DNA of 32,797 bases from Desulfobacterales bacterium (GCA_029939895.1 JAOZSB010000004.1:1-32797), one strand, 5' to 3'. Shown: positions 8,693 to 17,920, counted from the first letter of the stretch. Program-made: numbers and translations. Notes: generated from the letters alone by a model not told the origin.

Positions 8693-8914
8693 AGAATGTA
8701 AAGCTCTATTAACATTTGCTTTACAGGACTTTTGACGTTCAAAAGCCTATAGGTCGGCCATGCAGAAACTGGCGAAAAAAATTGGCAAAAAAAGATAATT
8801 TTTCCCTTTTAAAAATCATACGACCATGATAAACAATAAAAAGTTTTTTATAATTTTTTTTAAAAAAACAAATAACATGCCACTCTGGTGGCAAAATTAA
8901 ACAAAGGTGTTTGA

Positions 8915-9172
8915 ATGTTTAAGCTCTCGCTGATAATCGACGGTATAATCTCCTTTTTCGTTGGGGGACTTATATTTCTGGTCGGAATTGGGGCGATTTT
9001 AGGCTGCGCAGGGGGATTGCTTCTGCTTCTTCTCGGCGGTCTGATCATAGTCTTTGGCATGATTGCCTTTGGCGACCTGATTAAAATTCAAGATAAGCCT
9101 GCAAAACAGGCAAACCCAAAGCCTGGCGATATTCAGTTGACCAAGCGCAATGGCAAATGGGTAATAGGATAG
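8915..9172 (+). CDS. Small glycine-rich membrane protein (85 aa)
   Basis: Two hydrophobic segments (IISFFVGGLIFLVGIGAILGCAGGLLLLLLGGLIIVFGMIAF) and a charged tail. Confidence 0.65.
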   Translation: MFKLSLIIDGIISFFVGGLIFLVGIGAILGCAGGLLLLLLGGLIIVFGMIAFGDLIKIQDKPAKQANPKPGDIQLTKRNGKWVIG

Positions 9173-9330
9173 GGCAAAGGAAGTAAATTGTGCCTGTCCG
9201 CTGGAGGCTGGCCGCTATCTTGTGGCTGTCGTTCCACTCCTGTTTTGCGTATTTTTTTCGGCTTATTCCAACACGCTTGAAAATTTAGCTTATTCCAAAT
9301 ATAATTTTAAAAAAAATCCAAAATAATAAT

Positions 9331-9373
9331 GCCCGCTTAAACTGTAAAAAGTTAAGCGGGCTTTAATTTTTTT
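9331..9373. terminator. Rho-independent, probably bidirectional terminator
   Basis: Perfect 10-bp stem GCCCGCTTAA / TTAAGCGGGC (9331-9340 / 9352-9361), T-rich downstream and A-rich upstream, between convergent genes. Confidence 0.85.
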
Positions 9374-9439
9374 AAAAAAGAAGTAATTACTTCCCAGATT
9401 TTTTTTACTTCTTTTCAAGTGGAAAGTTTACTAAAACTT

Positions 9440-10690
9440 CTAGTGCTTAAAGCTCCTCTGGCCTGTGTAAACCATTGTTACATCTGATTCGTTGCATGCT
9501 TCTATTACCTGATAGTCATTACCGGAACCGCCAGGCTGTACCACCGATGTGACACCTTCATTTATGCCAACATCAACGCCGTCCCTGAATGGAAAAAATG
9601 CATCACTTACCATGGCAGAACCAGTCAGCCCGCCATTGACTTTGGCGACCCTTTCATCAATATCCCTTTTCTTGTCCTCATCAGCAAGCTCATTATAAGA
9701 GATTGCATTTTCTTCAAAACAGTATCTGTCTGCAAGCTTGCGGTATGCCTTGTCCCTGGCTATTTCTGCAACACCGACTCTGTCCTGCTCGCCAGTGCCT
9801 ATGCCTACGGTTACGAGGTCTTTTACAAAAATTACGGAATTGGAAGTAACACCGGATTCAACCAGCCACCCGAAAAGTAAATCCTCAAGCTCGCCCGCGG
9901 TTGGTTCTCGATTGATTTTGTATTTTTTATCCTTGTAAATCGTCTCGGCTATTGTAAGGTCTGCTGTGGAGCGTGATTTTGGAACAAAGGAGAGCTGTGC
10001 AATTATACCGCCATCTATGAGGGATTTGAAATCAACAAACCGCTGGCCAACAAAATTGCTCAGGTTGTCGGCATTCCCGATTTTTATTACCCGCAGGTTT
10101 TTCTTTCTTGAAAGGATATCAAGTGCGCCTTCCTCAAACTCCGGTGCCACAACAACCTCGGCATACTGGTTGGAGATCGCTTCGGCAGTGGCTTTGTCAA
10201 GGGAGCGGTTCACGGCAATGCACCCGCCAAAGGCTGCCACACGGTCAGCCATGTACGCCTTTGAGTATGCATCTTCCAATGTAGAAGACATTGCCACACC
10301 ACAGGGGTTGTTGTGCTTTACAATTACTGCTGTTGGTTTTCCCGGCAAGTAGCGCAGGATATTTAATGCATTATCTGCATCGGTTAAATTAGTTTTTCCA
10401 GGGTGCTTGCCAGACTGCAAAAGCTCGATGTCCGAGGCAAGATGTTTACCCGGCGCAATGGTCTCGGTTTCGCCTATGATTAAATTACCGTTCACCAGGC
10501 GATACAAAGCAGCTTCCTGGCCTGGGTTTTCACCATAACGAAGGCCCTTGTCCACGTTATCAATTGTCCAGCTCACCTTGTCATAAAACAGGGTCTGACG
10601 CTTATCGCCATCCACAAAGCTTACTTCCATGTTTGGCGGAAAGTTATCATCCATTATGGTTCTATACATTTTTTTTAAGTCTTCGGCCAT
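9440..10690 (-). CDS. Stand-alone AICAR formyltransferase (AICARFT domain of PurH)
   Basis: LRYGENPGQEAALYRL, TAVIVKHNNPCGVA, AAFGGCIAVNR, FFPFRDGVDVGINEGVTSVVQPGGSGNDYQVIEA, C-terminal TGQRSFKH; own RBS and start. Confidence 0.93.
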   Translation of the reverse strand: MAEDLKKMYRTIMDDNFPPNMEVSFVDGDKRQTLFYDKVSWTIDNVDKGLRYGENPGQEAALYRLVNGNLIIGETETIAPGKHLASDIELLQSGKHPGKTNLTDADNALNILRYLPGKPTAVIVKHNNPCGVAMSSTLEDAYSKAYMADRVAAFGGCIAVNRSLDKATAEAISNQYAEVVVAPEFEEGALDILSRKKNLRVIKIGNADNLSNFVGQRFVDFKSLIDGGIIAQLSFVPKSRSTADLTIAETIYKDKKYKINREPTAGELEDLLFGWLVESGVTSNSVIFVKDLVTVGIGTGEQDRVGVAEIARDKAYRKLADRYCFEENAISYNELADEDKKRDIDERVAKVNGGLTGSAMVSDAFFPFRDGVDVGINEGVTSVVQPGGSGNDYQVIEACNESDVTMVYTGQRSFKH

Positions 10691-10727
10691 TTTACTCTCC
10701 CTAAATTTTTATTGTCCGTCACTATTG

Positions 10728-10752
10728 GTATGAAAGAAACCGTAAATACTTA
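10728..10752. repeat. Short dispersed repeat copy 2 (GTATGAAAGAAACCGTAAATACTTA), part of a nested inverted repeat to 10764
   Basis: 23/25 identity with 5082-5106; ATGAAAGA (10730-10737) pairs with TCTTTCAT (10757-10764), with inner GTAA-ATAC-TTAC. Confidence 0.6.
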
Positions 10753-10813
10753 CAACTCTTTCATATTTTGTTGTGGGCAAAAAATAAACACATAAATAGT
10801 CTGCCTGTGGCAG

Positions 10814-11476
10814 TTAGTACAGGTTTTCAATTCCACGGGTGTTCAAGAACTCTGCAATTGTTGTATCATAAAGTGCAGTATGGGAAAATGCTTTCTTAGC
10901 CAGGTTCCAGCGCAGTTCAATGGGGATTGAGCCGTTGTTGTCTTCAAGTGAGGTTATGATTGCCTTGTAATCACCCGGGTTAACCACGGATGCCACCCTT
11001 AGAAAATTTTTGGCAGATGCACGGATCATGCAGGGACCTCCAATGTCAATATTACTTCTTGCCATCTCCACGGTTACACCCTGCTTTGCAATTGTTTCTG
11101 CAAATGGATAAAGATTTACTACAACCATATCAATTGCAACTGCATCTGTTCTTTTCAGGTCATCCTGGTGTGAGTCATTGTATGTCTCTGTCAAAATTCC
11201 AAGATAGATTTTGAAGTCAAGCGTCTTTACAAGGCCACCCTGTGTTTCTGGCTGACCTGTGTAGTCGGAAACCTGGGTAAGGTTTTTGCCTGCATTACTT
11301 CCCAGAATCTCGCTGATTTTCCCGAATGTTCCGCCAGTAGAAAATATCTTTATTTCAGGATTGATCTGTACCAGTTTTGGGATAAATTCTTCCAGGCCAG
11401 ACTTGTCTGACACACTGATAAGAATGTTTTTTACTTCTACAAGGTCATCAACTTTTTCTACAATGTTTAAACTCAT
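10814..11476 (-). CDS. Stand-alone IMP cyclohydrolase (N-terminal PurH domain)
   Basis: ILISVSDKSGLEEF, STGGTFGKI, SDYTGQPE, VVVNLYPF, NIDIGGPCMIRASAKNFLRVASVVNPGDY. Confidence 0.9.
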   Translation of the reverse strand: MSLNIVEKVDDLVEVKNILISVSDKSGLEEFIPKLVQINPEIKIFSTGGTFGKISEILGSNAGKNLTQVSDYTGQPETQGGLVKTLDFKIYLGILTETYNDSHQDDLKRTDAVAIDMVVVNLYPFAETIAKQGVTVEMARSNIDIGGPCMIRASAKNFLRVASVVNPGDYKAIITSLEDNNGSIPIELRWNLAKKAFSHTALYDTTIAEFLNTRGIENLY

Positions 11477-11482
11477 TTTTTT

Positions 11483-12154
11483 CTACCTCTTCCCTTCGTG
11501 TTCTTCTATAAACTGATTGAAAAAATCCTCCATAAAAGCATGGCGGCTTTCTGCAAGGCGTATACCCTCCTGGGTGAGCATCTTGTCTTTTACTTTTTTC
11601 AGCTTGACCGAATACTCCCGAAAGCCGGTATCATCCTGGCTGTAAGGTTTTGTCTGTTCAATGTTTTCTATGTTTTTGTTGTGGAGACTTGCACCAACTT
11701 CTCCTGCAAAAAGGTATGTCCTGGCGATTCCAACAGCTCCGATAGAATCGAGCTTGTCAGCATCAAAGAGAATTTTTGCTTCTCTGGTACCAGGAACTTT
11801 ATTTCCCCTGAATCGGTGCGAAATAATACAATGTATTATATTCTCCTTCTGGTCAATTGACAGGGGCAGGTCCTTAATGATTTTTTTTGCAGTTTCCGCC
11901 CCTTCTTCAGCATGGCATATTGTCCCGCCGGATGCGTCCTGGGATGCTCTCCCAATATCGTGGAGAAGGACTGCGATTTCAAGTACTACTTCATCTGCTT
12001 CTTCTTTTTCGGCTATCAATTTTGAGAGTTTAACAACCCTTAATGTATGATCCCAGGCGTGGCTCGACCTGGCATTTGACATAAGCCTTTTGGCGCGATC
12101 TCTGACGGTTGTAACAAGTTCGCTGGTGTTTGAATTTTCTTTTCCATCATACAT
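11483..12154 (-). CDS. HD-domain phosphohydrolase
   Basis: SHAWDHTLRVVKLS, AVLLHDIGRA, ISHRFRG, KILFDADKLDSIGAVGIAR; start MYDGKEN chosen, overlapping the speE end by 8 nt. Confidence 0.88.
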   Translation of the reverse strand: MYDGKENSNTSELVTTVRDRAKRLMSNARSSHAWDHTLRVVKLSKLIAEKEEADEVVLEIAVLLHDIGRASQDASGGTICHAEEGAETAKKIIKDLPLSIDQKENIIHCIISHRFRGNKVPGTREAKILFDADKLDSIGAVGIARTYLFAGEVGASLHNKNIENIEQTKPYSQDDTGFREYSVKLKKVKDKMLTQEGIRLAESRHAFMEDFFNQFIEEHEGKR

Positions 12155-13094
12155 AAAGCTTTGCTCCGTCCCATTGTTCAAAGGTGTCGATAATTCCCTC
12201 AAGATTGTTTTTCATAAACTCCGGCAACATAAATGAAGCAAAATGAACACCAGGGTTGTAGTATTTTGTTTTTAATTTTGATTTTTCAAATCTTGTCTGG
12301 TCAAAATTCTTGATCGGACAAAGATTATTTGACGCAAAACCAAAGCTCCACGCACCGCCAGGGTAGGTCAGGTTTGTGAAAAGATACACATGGAGCCTTT
12401 TGAAAAAATTCTTCTGGCTCGACAACATCGACACCTGAACAGGCGCATCATAAAATGGTGATTCTGCCTGTGTTATAAGTATGCCGCTGGTGCTTAAAAT
12501 TTTTGAAACGTCCTCATAAAAATCATCGCTGAATAGCGGCTCAGCCGGGCCGATCGGGTCGGTGGAGTCGATTATCACAATGTCGAAAATCTCGTCTGTG
12601 CTGGCAACATATTTTACTCCATCGCCAATCAAAAGTTCCCGGCGAGGGTCGTCAAGGGCGCAGCTCACAGATGGAAAATGCTTTTTGCAGGCATCTACTA
12701 CCATCTCGTCAATTTCAACCATTACTACCTTTTCAGCACAGTCATGCCTTAAAACCTCACGGGCGGTTCCACCGTCACCACCGCCGATTATAAGTATTTT
12801 TTTTGGGTTCGGGTGGCAGAACATCGGCACATGGGCTATCATCTCATGATATATGAATTCATCACGCTCCGACAGCATGATAAGGCCGTCGTTTAAAAGC
12901 ATGTTGCCGTGGCCCTGGGTGCTGACCACCTCAACCTTCTGAAATTCACTTTTTCCAGAAAACAGAATTTTATCTATCTTAAATGTCAGCCCGGATACAC
13001 CTTGATGAACCTCAGTGACCCATGAACCATTTTTGTTTTCTTTGCGCATAATCTTTGTTTTAACTTTTTTGTTTGAAAAATTTCTTATATCCAA
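12147..13094 (-). CDS. speE: Spermidine synthase (polyamine aminopropyltransferase)
   Basis: HEMIAHVPMFCHPNPKKILIIGGGDGGTAREVLRH, VEIDEMVVDACKKHFP, DIVIIDSTDPIGPAEPLFSDDFY, YPGGAWSFGFAS. Confidence 0.95.
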   Translation of the reverse strand: MDIRNFSNKKVKTKIMRKENKNGSWVTEVHQGVSGLTFKIDKILFSGKSEFQKVEVVSTQGHGNMLLNDGLIMLSERDEFIYHEMIAHVPMFCHPNPKKILIIGGGDGGTAREVLRHDCAEKVVMVEIDEMVVDACKKHFPSVSCALDDPRRELLIGDGVKYVASTDEIFDIVIIDSTDPIGPAEPLFSDDFYEDVSKILSTSGILITQAESPFYDAPVQVSMLSSQKNFFKRLHVYLFTNLTYPGGAWSFGFASNNLCPIKNFDQTRFEKSKLKTKYYNPGVHFASFMLPEFMKNNLEGIIDTFEQWDGAKLYV

Positions 13095-13103
13095 AAATGA
13101 AAC

Positions 13104-14051
13104 TCAATCTTTTTTTACAAAATTTAAAAATGATACACAATATCCACAGTCAAATTCATTAAAGCTTTTTTCTGTTTTGCAAAACATCGGGAACTGCTTT
13201 GTTTCGGCTGTCGGTCTGTAAAGTGAATCATGGAGTTGCAGGAATTTTTCTTCCCTGCTTGTGGTTAAAACCAGGGAAAAGCGTTCCGGTTTAAAAACTG
13301 AAAGCAGCATATCAATTTTTGCATCATAATTATTTTCTATCACGTTGGTCTCGAAGCTGGCATATGAACCCGCCCTTTGGGGCGTTACATGGATTGTGCA
13401 GTAATTTTCACCCTGCACGCCGTTCATGGAGTAACCAGAGGGAGTAAAGAAGTAATCGTCTGTTTCCATCCCGCTATAGAGGCTTTCAATTTTGCTTAGT
13501 GCCTGGTTTCTCTGTCTGTTTGCAGAAAAAATTTCCTCTGCTTCCCTGGTGATTCCATTCATTAAAATCTCAAAGGTTGCGTCTTCACTGGGCGTGTACG
13601 ATGGCTGGTTTGAATAAAAAACATGCACATGGTCGTAATTGGCAGGCCCAAGCCGATAGCTTTTTCCGGGGAGGTAGTCTGCTATCTCTTCAATATCTTC
13701 TTCAAAGTTTGATGGCTGCGCTCCCGGGTACATGAGATTTTTTCTCTCATAAAATACAAGTGCTGCATTGTCTTTGCCTATCACCTTGATCGCTTCTGGT
13801 ATGGCCTTTACAAGAGAAGTCTTTCCGCATGTGATTAGCAGAACCCTGTCGTCCCACACAAAAAGGCTGGATTCAGACAAAAGAAATGCATCAATTTTTG
13901 TTGTGTGCAGGTGGCTGATGATGTGCGAACCACTGGCCAGTGCCACGCGCTCCCATGCAGCTTTATCTGCCCTGATGGACGGGTTTTTAGAGGCCAGGAT
14001 TATCTCCAGCTTTTTTTCAGGGCCTTCAAATGTAGTAGTCGATGTTGCCAT
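13104..14051 (-). CDS. S-adenosylmethionine decarboxylase proenzyme, eukaryotic type
   Basis: TFEGPEKKLEIIL, AFLLSESSLFV (pyruvoyl-forming ESS site), LITCGKTSLVKA, FYERKNLMYP, FTPSGYSMNGVQGENYCTIHVTPQRAGSYASFETN match the eukaryotic AdoMetDC pattern. Confidence 0.92.
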   Translation of the reverse strand: MATSTTTFEGPEKKLEIILASKNPSIRADKAAWERVALASGSHIISHLHTTKIDAFLLSESSLFVWDDRVLLITCGKTSLVKAIPEAIKVIGKDNAALVFYERKNLMYPGAQPSNFEEDIEEIADYLPGKSYRLGPANYDHVHVFYSNQPSYTPSEDATFEILMNGITREAEEIFSANRQRNQALSKIESLYSGMETDDYFFTPSGYSMNGVQGENYCTIHVTPQRAGSYASFETNVIENNYDAKIDMLLSVFKPERFSLVLTTSREEKFLQLHDSLYRPTAETKQFPMFCKTEKSFNEFDCGYCVSFLNFVKKD

Positions 14052-14078
14052 GTAAAAATCCAGGTACTTATTACGATA

Positions 14079-14774
14079 TTACAGCGTCATTAGTGATTTA
14101 AAGCGTTCAAACTCGGTCACGCAGGGAAGTCCCTGCTTGTTGAACAGTGCAATCATTGGCTCCTGATTGAATCGCAGGAACGGGTTCACTTCAAGCTCAT
14201 CTTTAATGGTAGACTTCACGCTGTATGGTGTATATTTTTCCATAAAGTCGTCAATTTTGGGGTTGGATGGCTCAAGGGTTCTTGCGTAGGCAATGGAATC
14301 ATCAACATAATCATGGCCCGAATACACGATTGTTTCCCCTGGCAGTTCCATGAGCATTTTTAAGGATTTGAAGTATCCATTCAGGTCGCCAGTAAAGCAG
14401 TTGCCGATTGTTCCGTTGAACAGGGTATCCCCGGAGATAAGGAAGCCATCATAGTGGAAGCACACAGAATCCTCTGTATGACCGGGTGTGTGGAGTATGC
14501 TGATTGTCTGCCCGTCAAGCTCCACCTGTTTATCTTTTATCAGCTCATCCATGCTTTTGTGCTGTGCGCCTGCCTCGGCCGTCAGTTCCTTTGTGCCGAT
14601 TGTGTGGTCAAAATGATTATGAGTGTTTGCTGTCAGCTCAATTTTGATGCTGCTTTTTTGTGCAAAATCGAGAATCGGATAAACAGCCCCACCGTCAATG
14701 ACCAGGCCCTTTCCATTGGAATGGACAAGATATCCGAGATTGTCAGCATTAAATTTAAATTGTTCAACTTTCAT
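14079..14774 (-). CDS. MBL-fold hydrolase, glyoxalase II-like
   Basis: TANTHNHFDHTIG (HxHxDH), ILHTPGHTEDSVCF, LISGDTLFNGTIG, YSGHDYV. Confidence 0.88.
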   Translation of the reverse strand: MKVEQFKFNADNLGYLVHSNGKGLVIDGGAVYPILDFAQKSSIKIELTANTHNHFDHTIGTKELTAEAGAQHKSMDELIKDKQVELDGQTISILHTPGHTEDSVCFHYDGFLISGDTLFNGTIGNCFTGDLNGYFKSLKMLMELPGETIVYSGHDYVDDSIAYARTLEPSNPKIDDFMEKYTPYSVKSTIKDELEVNPFLRFNQEPMIALFNKQGLPCVTEFERFKSLMTL

Positions 14775-14902
14775 GGTTTCCTCAAATGTTCAATGTTATC
14801 AGGCTGTCAGGTTTAATGGGCATCTTAAAAACCAAACTTTTGATTTTCAAGAAGAACACTACCTATGGCTGAGGAAATTTTCAAGTATTGTTTTCTATAT
14901 TT

Positions 14903-14919
14903 TTTGTTTCATAAACAAA
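14903..14919. promoter_or_regulatory. Perfect inverted repeat TTTGTTT-CAT-AAACAAA (possible operator)
   Basis: 7-bp arms immediately upstream of the putative promoter at 14928. Confidence 0.4.
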
Positions 14920-14927
14920 TAAAAAAA

Positions 14928-14955
14928 CTTTACACAAAATTGTTGTTGTAATAAA
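14928..14955 (+). promoter_or_regulatory. Shared promoter-like element, copy A (CTTTACACAAAA...)
   Basis: 23/28 match to 15883-15910; TTTACA then an A/T-rich -10-like segment, about 45 nt before the ATG at 15000. Confidence 0.5.
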
Positions 14956-14999
14956 TTTTTTTTGAGGTCGATTAGTTACGAGTGGAGAAAGAAGTGGAC

Positions 15000-15728
15000 A
15001 TGAATAATCAAAAAACAAATATGGTATTAAAAAAATTTGTTAAATATCTCAGTGAAAATGGTTATCCGAATTTACGGGTTGATGGATACCCTGACGAAAT
15101 CAATAGAATTACACCTGATATTGATGTAATTGCTGGTCCTTTTGCGATAGAACATACTAGTATTGACACGATCTCTAGACTACGAGAACTTACAAAATGG
15201 TTTGAGGATATTGTTGGCGACCCTAAAGAAGATTTTCCTAACATACAGTTTCGTCTCAATATCAGCTTTAGATATAATGCGATAAAAAAGGGCCATGACA
15301 GCGCTATGATCATTAACGCACTAAAAAACTGGATTGCTAAAGAAGCCCCATTGTTAAATGATACTCGTCAAAAAGAAATAAAAATTCCACATGTTCCCTT
15401 CGCGCTCAAAATAACAAAGCAGAGTGATCGTCCTCCTGGTGTAATATATAGTCGAGGTGTTGAAAACGATGAGACTTTTCCAATTCGTTTTGAGAATCTT
15501 ATTAGGAGAAAATTACCCAAGCTCTCTAAATACAAGGATGAATTCATAACTATTCTCCTTATTGAAAATAACGACGGCCTGATGGATAAGTCCATTATGA
15601 TTAACTCCATCAATAAAAATTTCATTAAAGATATTTTGAATAGTGTAGACCAATTTTGGTATGCAGATACTACTTTTTTTTATGATGTTGAGTTTGAGAA
15701 TATCACATCAGATATTAGATTTGCTTGA
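15000..15728 (+). CDS. Uncharacterised protein
   Basis: Long ORF with RBS-like GGAGAAAGAAG and ATG at 15000 (the track's start at 14982 is GTG); PDIDVIAGPFAIEHTSID is only weakly nuclease-like. Confidence 0.7.
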   Translation: MNNQKTNMVLKKFVKYLSENGYPNLRVDGYPDEINRITPDIDVIAGPFAIEHTSIDTISRLRELTKWFEDIVGDPKEDFPNIQFRLNISFRYNAIKKGHDSAMIINALKNWIAKEAPLLNDTRQKEIKIPHVPFALKITKQSDRPPGVIYSRGVENDETFPIRFENLIRRKLPKLSKYKDEFITILLIENNDGLMDKSIMINSINKNFIKDILNSVDQFWYADTTFFYDVEFENITSDIRFA

Positions 15729-15882
15729 ACAGTAAGCGCCGTTCGTTGCATTGACCACTATATAAGCAAAAATGTGAATACAATGACATCCTCCAAACAC
15801 TAATACCCTTAAATTGATACTATAAATATTACTACCTGGTTTTTTATTGCTGCTACTGTTGTTATTGTGACTAAAAAAAATG

Positions 15883-15910
15883 CTTTACACAAAACAGATG
15901 CTGTTATAAA
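15883..15910 (+). promoter_or_regulatory. Shared promoter-like element, copy B (CTTTACACAAAA...)
   Basis: 23/28 match to copy A, about 55 nt before the iorA start. Confidence 0.5.
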
Positions 15911-15964
15911 AAATTAAATTAACATGTAATTATGATTAGTCGTTTGAAGATAAACCTCTTATGA

Positions 15965-17824
15965 ATGGGAAATAATATGCACAAGTTATTGTCTGGAAAC
16001 AATGGGGAGAACGTACTTTTATTTGGGAACGAAGCAATAGCGCGGGGAGCGATTGAGGCTGGTCTTGCCTTTGCTGCAACATATCCTGGAACGCCTTCTT
16101 CGGAACTGTCTTTGAATTTCTTTCAGATGTCCCATGAAAGCGATCTTTATTTTGAGTACAGCACAAATGAAAAAGTGGCACTTGAGGTCACTGCGGCTGC
16201 TGCAAACTCTGGTTTGCGCTCCATGTGCGTTATGAAGCATGTAGGGCTTAATGTCGCTGCCGATGCGCTGATGACGCTGGCCTATGTTGGAGTCAAGGCC
16301 GGGCTTGTAATACTTTCAGCAGATGATCCTTTTATGTTTTCCAGCCAGAACGAGCAGGACAACAGGTATTATGGCAAGCTTGCGGGCCTGCCTGTCCTGG
16401 AACCATCCTCGGTTGGCGAGGCAAAGGAAATGACAAAAGCGGCCTTTGAGCTTTCAGAGCAGCTTGGCGAGCCGGTTATCCTGCGAACCACCACCCGAAT
16501 CAATCATTCCACGGCAGAAGTCGTGCTGGGTGATATTAAAAAGCCAGACACAAAGGGTAATTTTGTTAAGGACCCATTCAATTATGTCACCGTACCAGCC
16601 ATATCCAGGAAGCTCCACGCAAGGCTCCTTGACAACCTGGACAAGGCTGCGGAAATCTCCGAAAAATCAGAATTCAACAAAATTGACGGAAATGGCAAAT
16701 GGGCTGTAATCTGCAATGGCGTGAGCTATGCATATGTGACAGATGCCATAAAGGACCTTGGGGTCGCTGACAGGGTAAAGGTGCTGAGAATCGGATTCTC
16801 CAACCCCATGCCGGAAAACCTTGTAAAGGGATTTTTGGCAGATGCAGAAAAAGCCCTGATCGTGGAAGAGGGCGAACCATACATGGAAGAGGCTGTTAAG
16901 GCACTGGCGCAGGAAGCCGGGCTGACCCTTGAAATAAAGGGCAAGGACAGCAAGCTCTTCTCCCGTCTTTTTGAGTTTGATCCTGCAATGGTGCGCAATA
17001 ACATTGGCGACTTTTTTGGTGTTGAATATACAAAGCAGGCCCAGGTTGATGAGTCTGATTTGCCGGAAATCCCCCAGAGACCGCCAAACCTGTGCGCTGG
17101 CTGCTCCCACAGGGCAACCTTTTATGCAGTAAAAAAAGCCTCTGCTGGTTTGGATACCATTAATCCAACAGACATTGGCTGTTACACCCTGGGATTCCTG
17201 CCGCCGCTTTCAATGGGCGATTTTCTTATATGCATGGGTTCCTCGGTCGGCACATCATGCGGATTTTCCCAGGCCATTGACCAGAAGGTTATATCATGCA
17301 TTGGAGATTCCACCTTTTTCCATTCTGGAATTCCCGGCCTTGTGAACGCAGTTTTTAATAACCACGACTTCACCCTCTTGATTCTGGAGAACGGAACCAC
17401 CGCCATGACAGGCCACCAGCCCCACCCAGGCGTTGACATGGAAGCCCTGAGCCTTGACGGGTTCGGCAGGGTCTCCATAGAAGAGGTTGTAAAGGCAATC
17501 GGCGTAAAGCATGTTGCGGTGATAAAGCCCTATAGGCTCGCCAAAAGCATTGAAGCAATCAAAGAGGCGATTAACTATAAGGGAATATCGGTCATCATTG
17601 CAAAGGAACTGTGCACCCTCTACGCTAACAGCCTGAAGATGCCCAGAGGCAAGTCATTCATGGTCAGCGACAAATGCAAAAACCACAGGAACTGCCTTAA
17701 TGAACTTGGCTGCCCAGCCTTCTTCATCAAGGATGGAAGGCCGGCAATAAATGCATCACAATGCTCCGGATGTGCAGTCTGCGCCCAGATTTGCCCGGAA
17801 AAGGCGATTGTGCCGGTGAAGTAA
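15965..17824 (+). CDS. iorA: Indolepyruvate:ferredoxin oxidoreductase, alpha subunit
   Basis: FAATYPGTPSSELS, ADDPFMFSSQNEQDNRYYG, RPPNLCAGCSHRATFY, CIGDSTFFHSGIPGL, TAMTGHQPHPG, C-terminal ferredoxin motif CSGCAVCAQICPEKAI. Confidence 0.94.
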   Translation: MGNNMHKLLSGNNGENVLLFGNEAIARGAIEAGLAFAATYPGTPSSELSLNFFQMSHESDLYFEYSTNEKVALEVTAAAANSGLRSMCVMKHVGLNVAADALMTLAYVGVKAGLVILSADDPFMFSSQNEQDNRYYGKLAGLPVLEPSSVGEAKEMTKAAFELSEQLGEPVILRTTTRINHSTAEVVLGDIKKPDTKGNFVKDPFNYVTVPAISRKLHARLLDNLDKAAEISEKSEFNKIDGNGKWAVICNGVSYAYVTDAIKDLGVADRVKVLRIGFSNPMPENLVKGFLADAEKALIVEEGEPYMEEAVKALAQEAGLTLEIKGKDSKLFSRLFEFDPAMVRNNIGDFFGVEYTKQAQVDESDLPEIPQRPPNLCAGCSHRATFYAVKKASAGLDTINPTDIGCYTLGFLPPLSMGDFLICMGSSVGTSCGFSQAIDQKVISCIGDSTFFHSGIPGLVNAVFNNHDFTLLILENGTTAMTGHQPHPGVDMEALSLDGFGRVSIEEVVKAIGVKHVAVIKPYRLAKSIEAIKEAINYKGISVIIAKELCTLYANSLKMPRGKSFMVSDKCKNHRNCLNELGCPAFFIKDGRPAINASQCSGCAVCAQICPEKAIVPVK

Positions 17825-17920
17825 AAGCATAAAGGATGAAATAATCGATTTTTTAAAAGCATATGATGTCGAGTATGATGATCGATATTTGTGGGATTGA
17901 AAAGCATTGGGGATTGGATT

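Noticed and set aside
16667-17110. Minus-strand ORFs within iorA
   Set aside because: Shadow ORFs opposite a strongly supported coding region.
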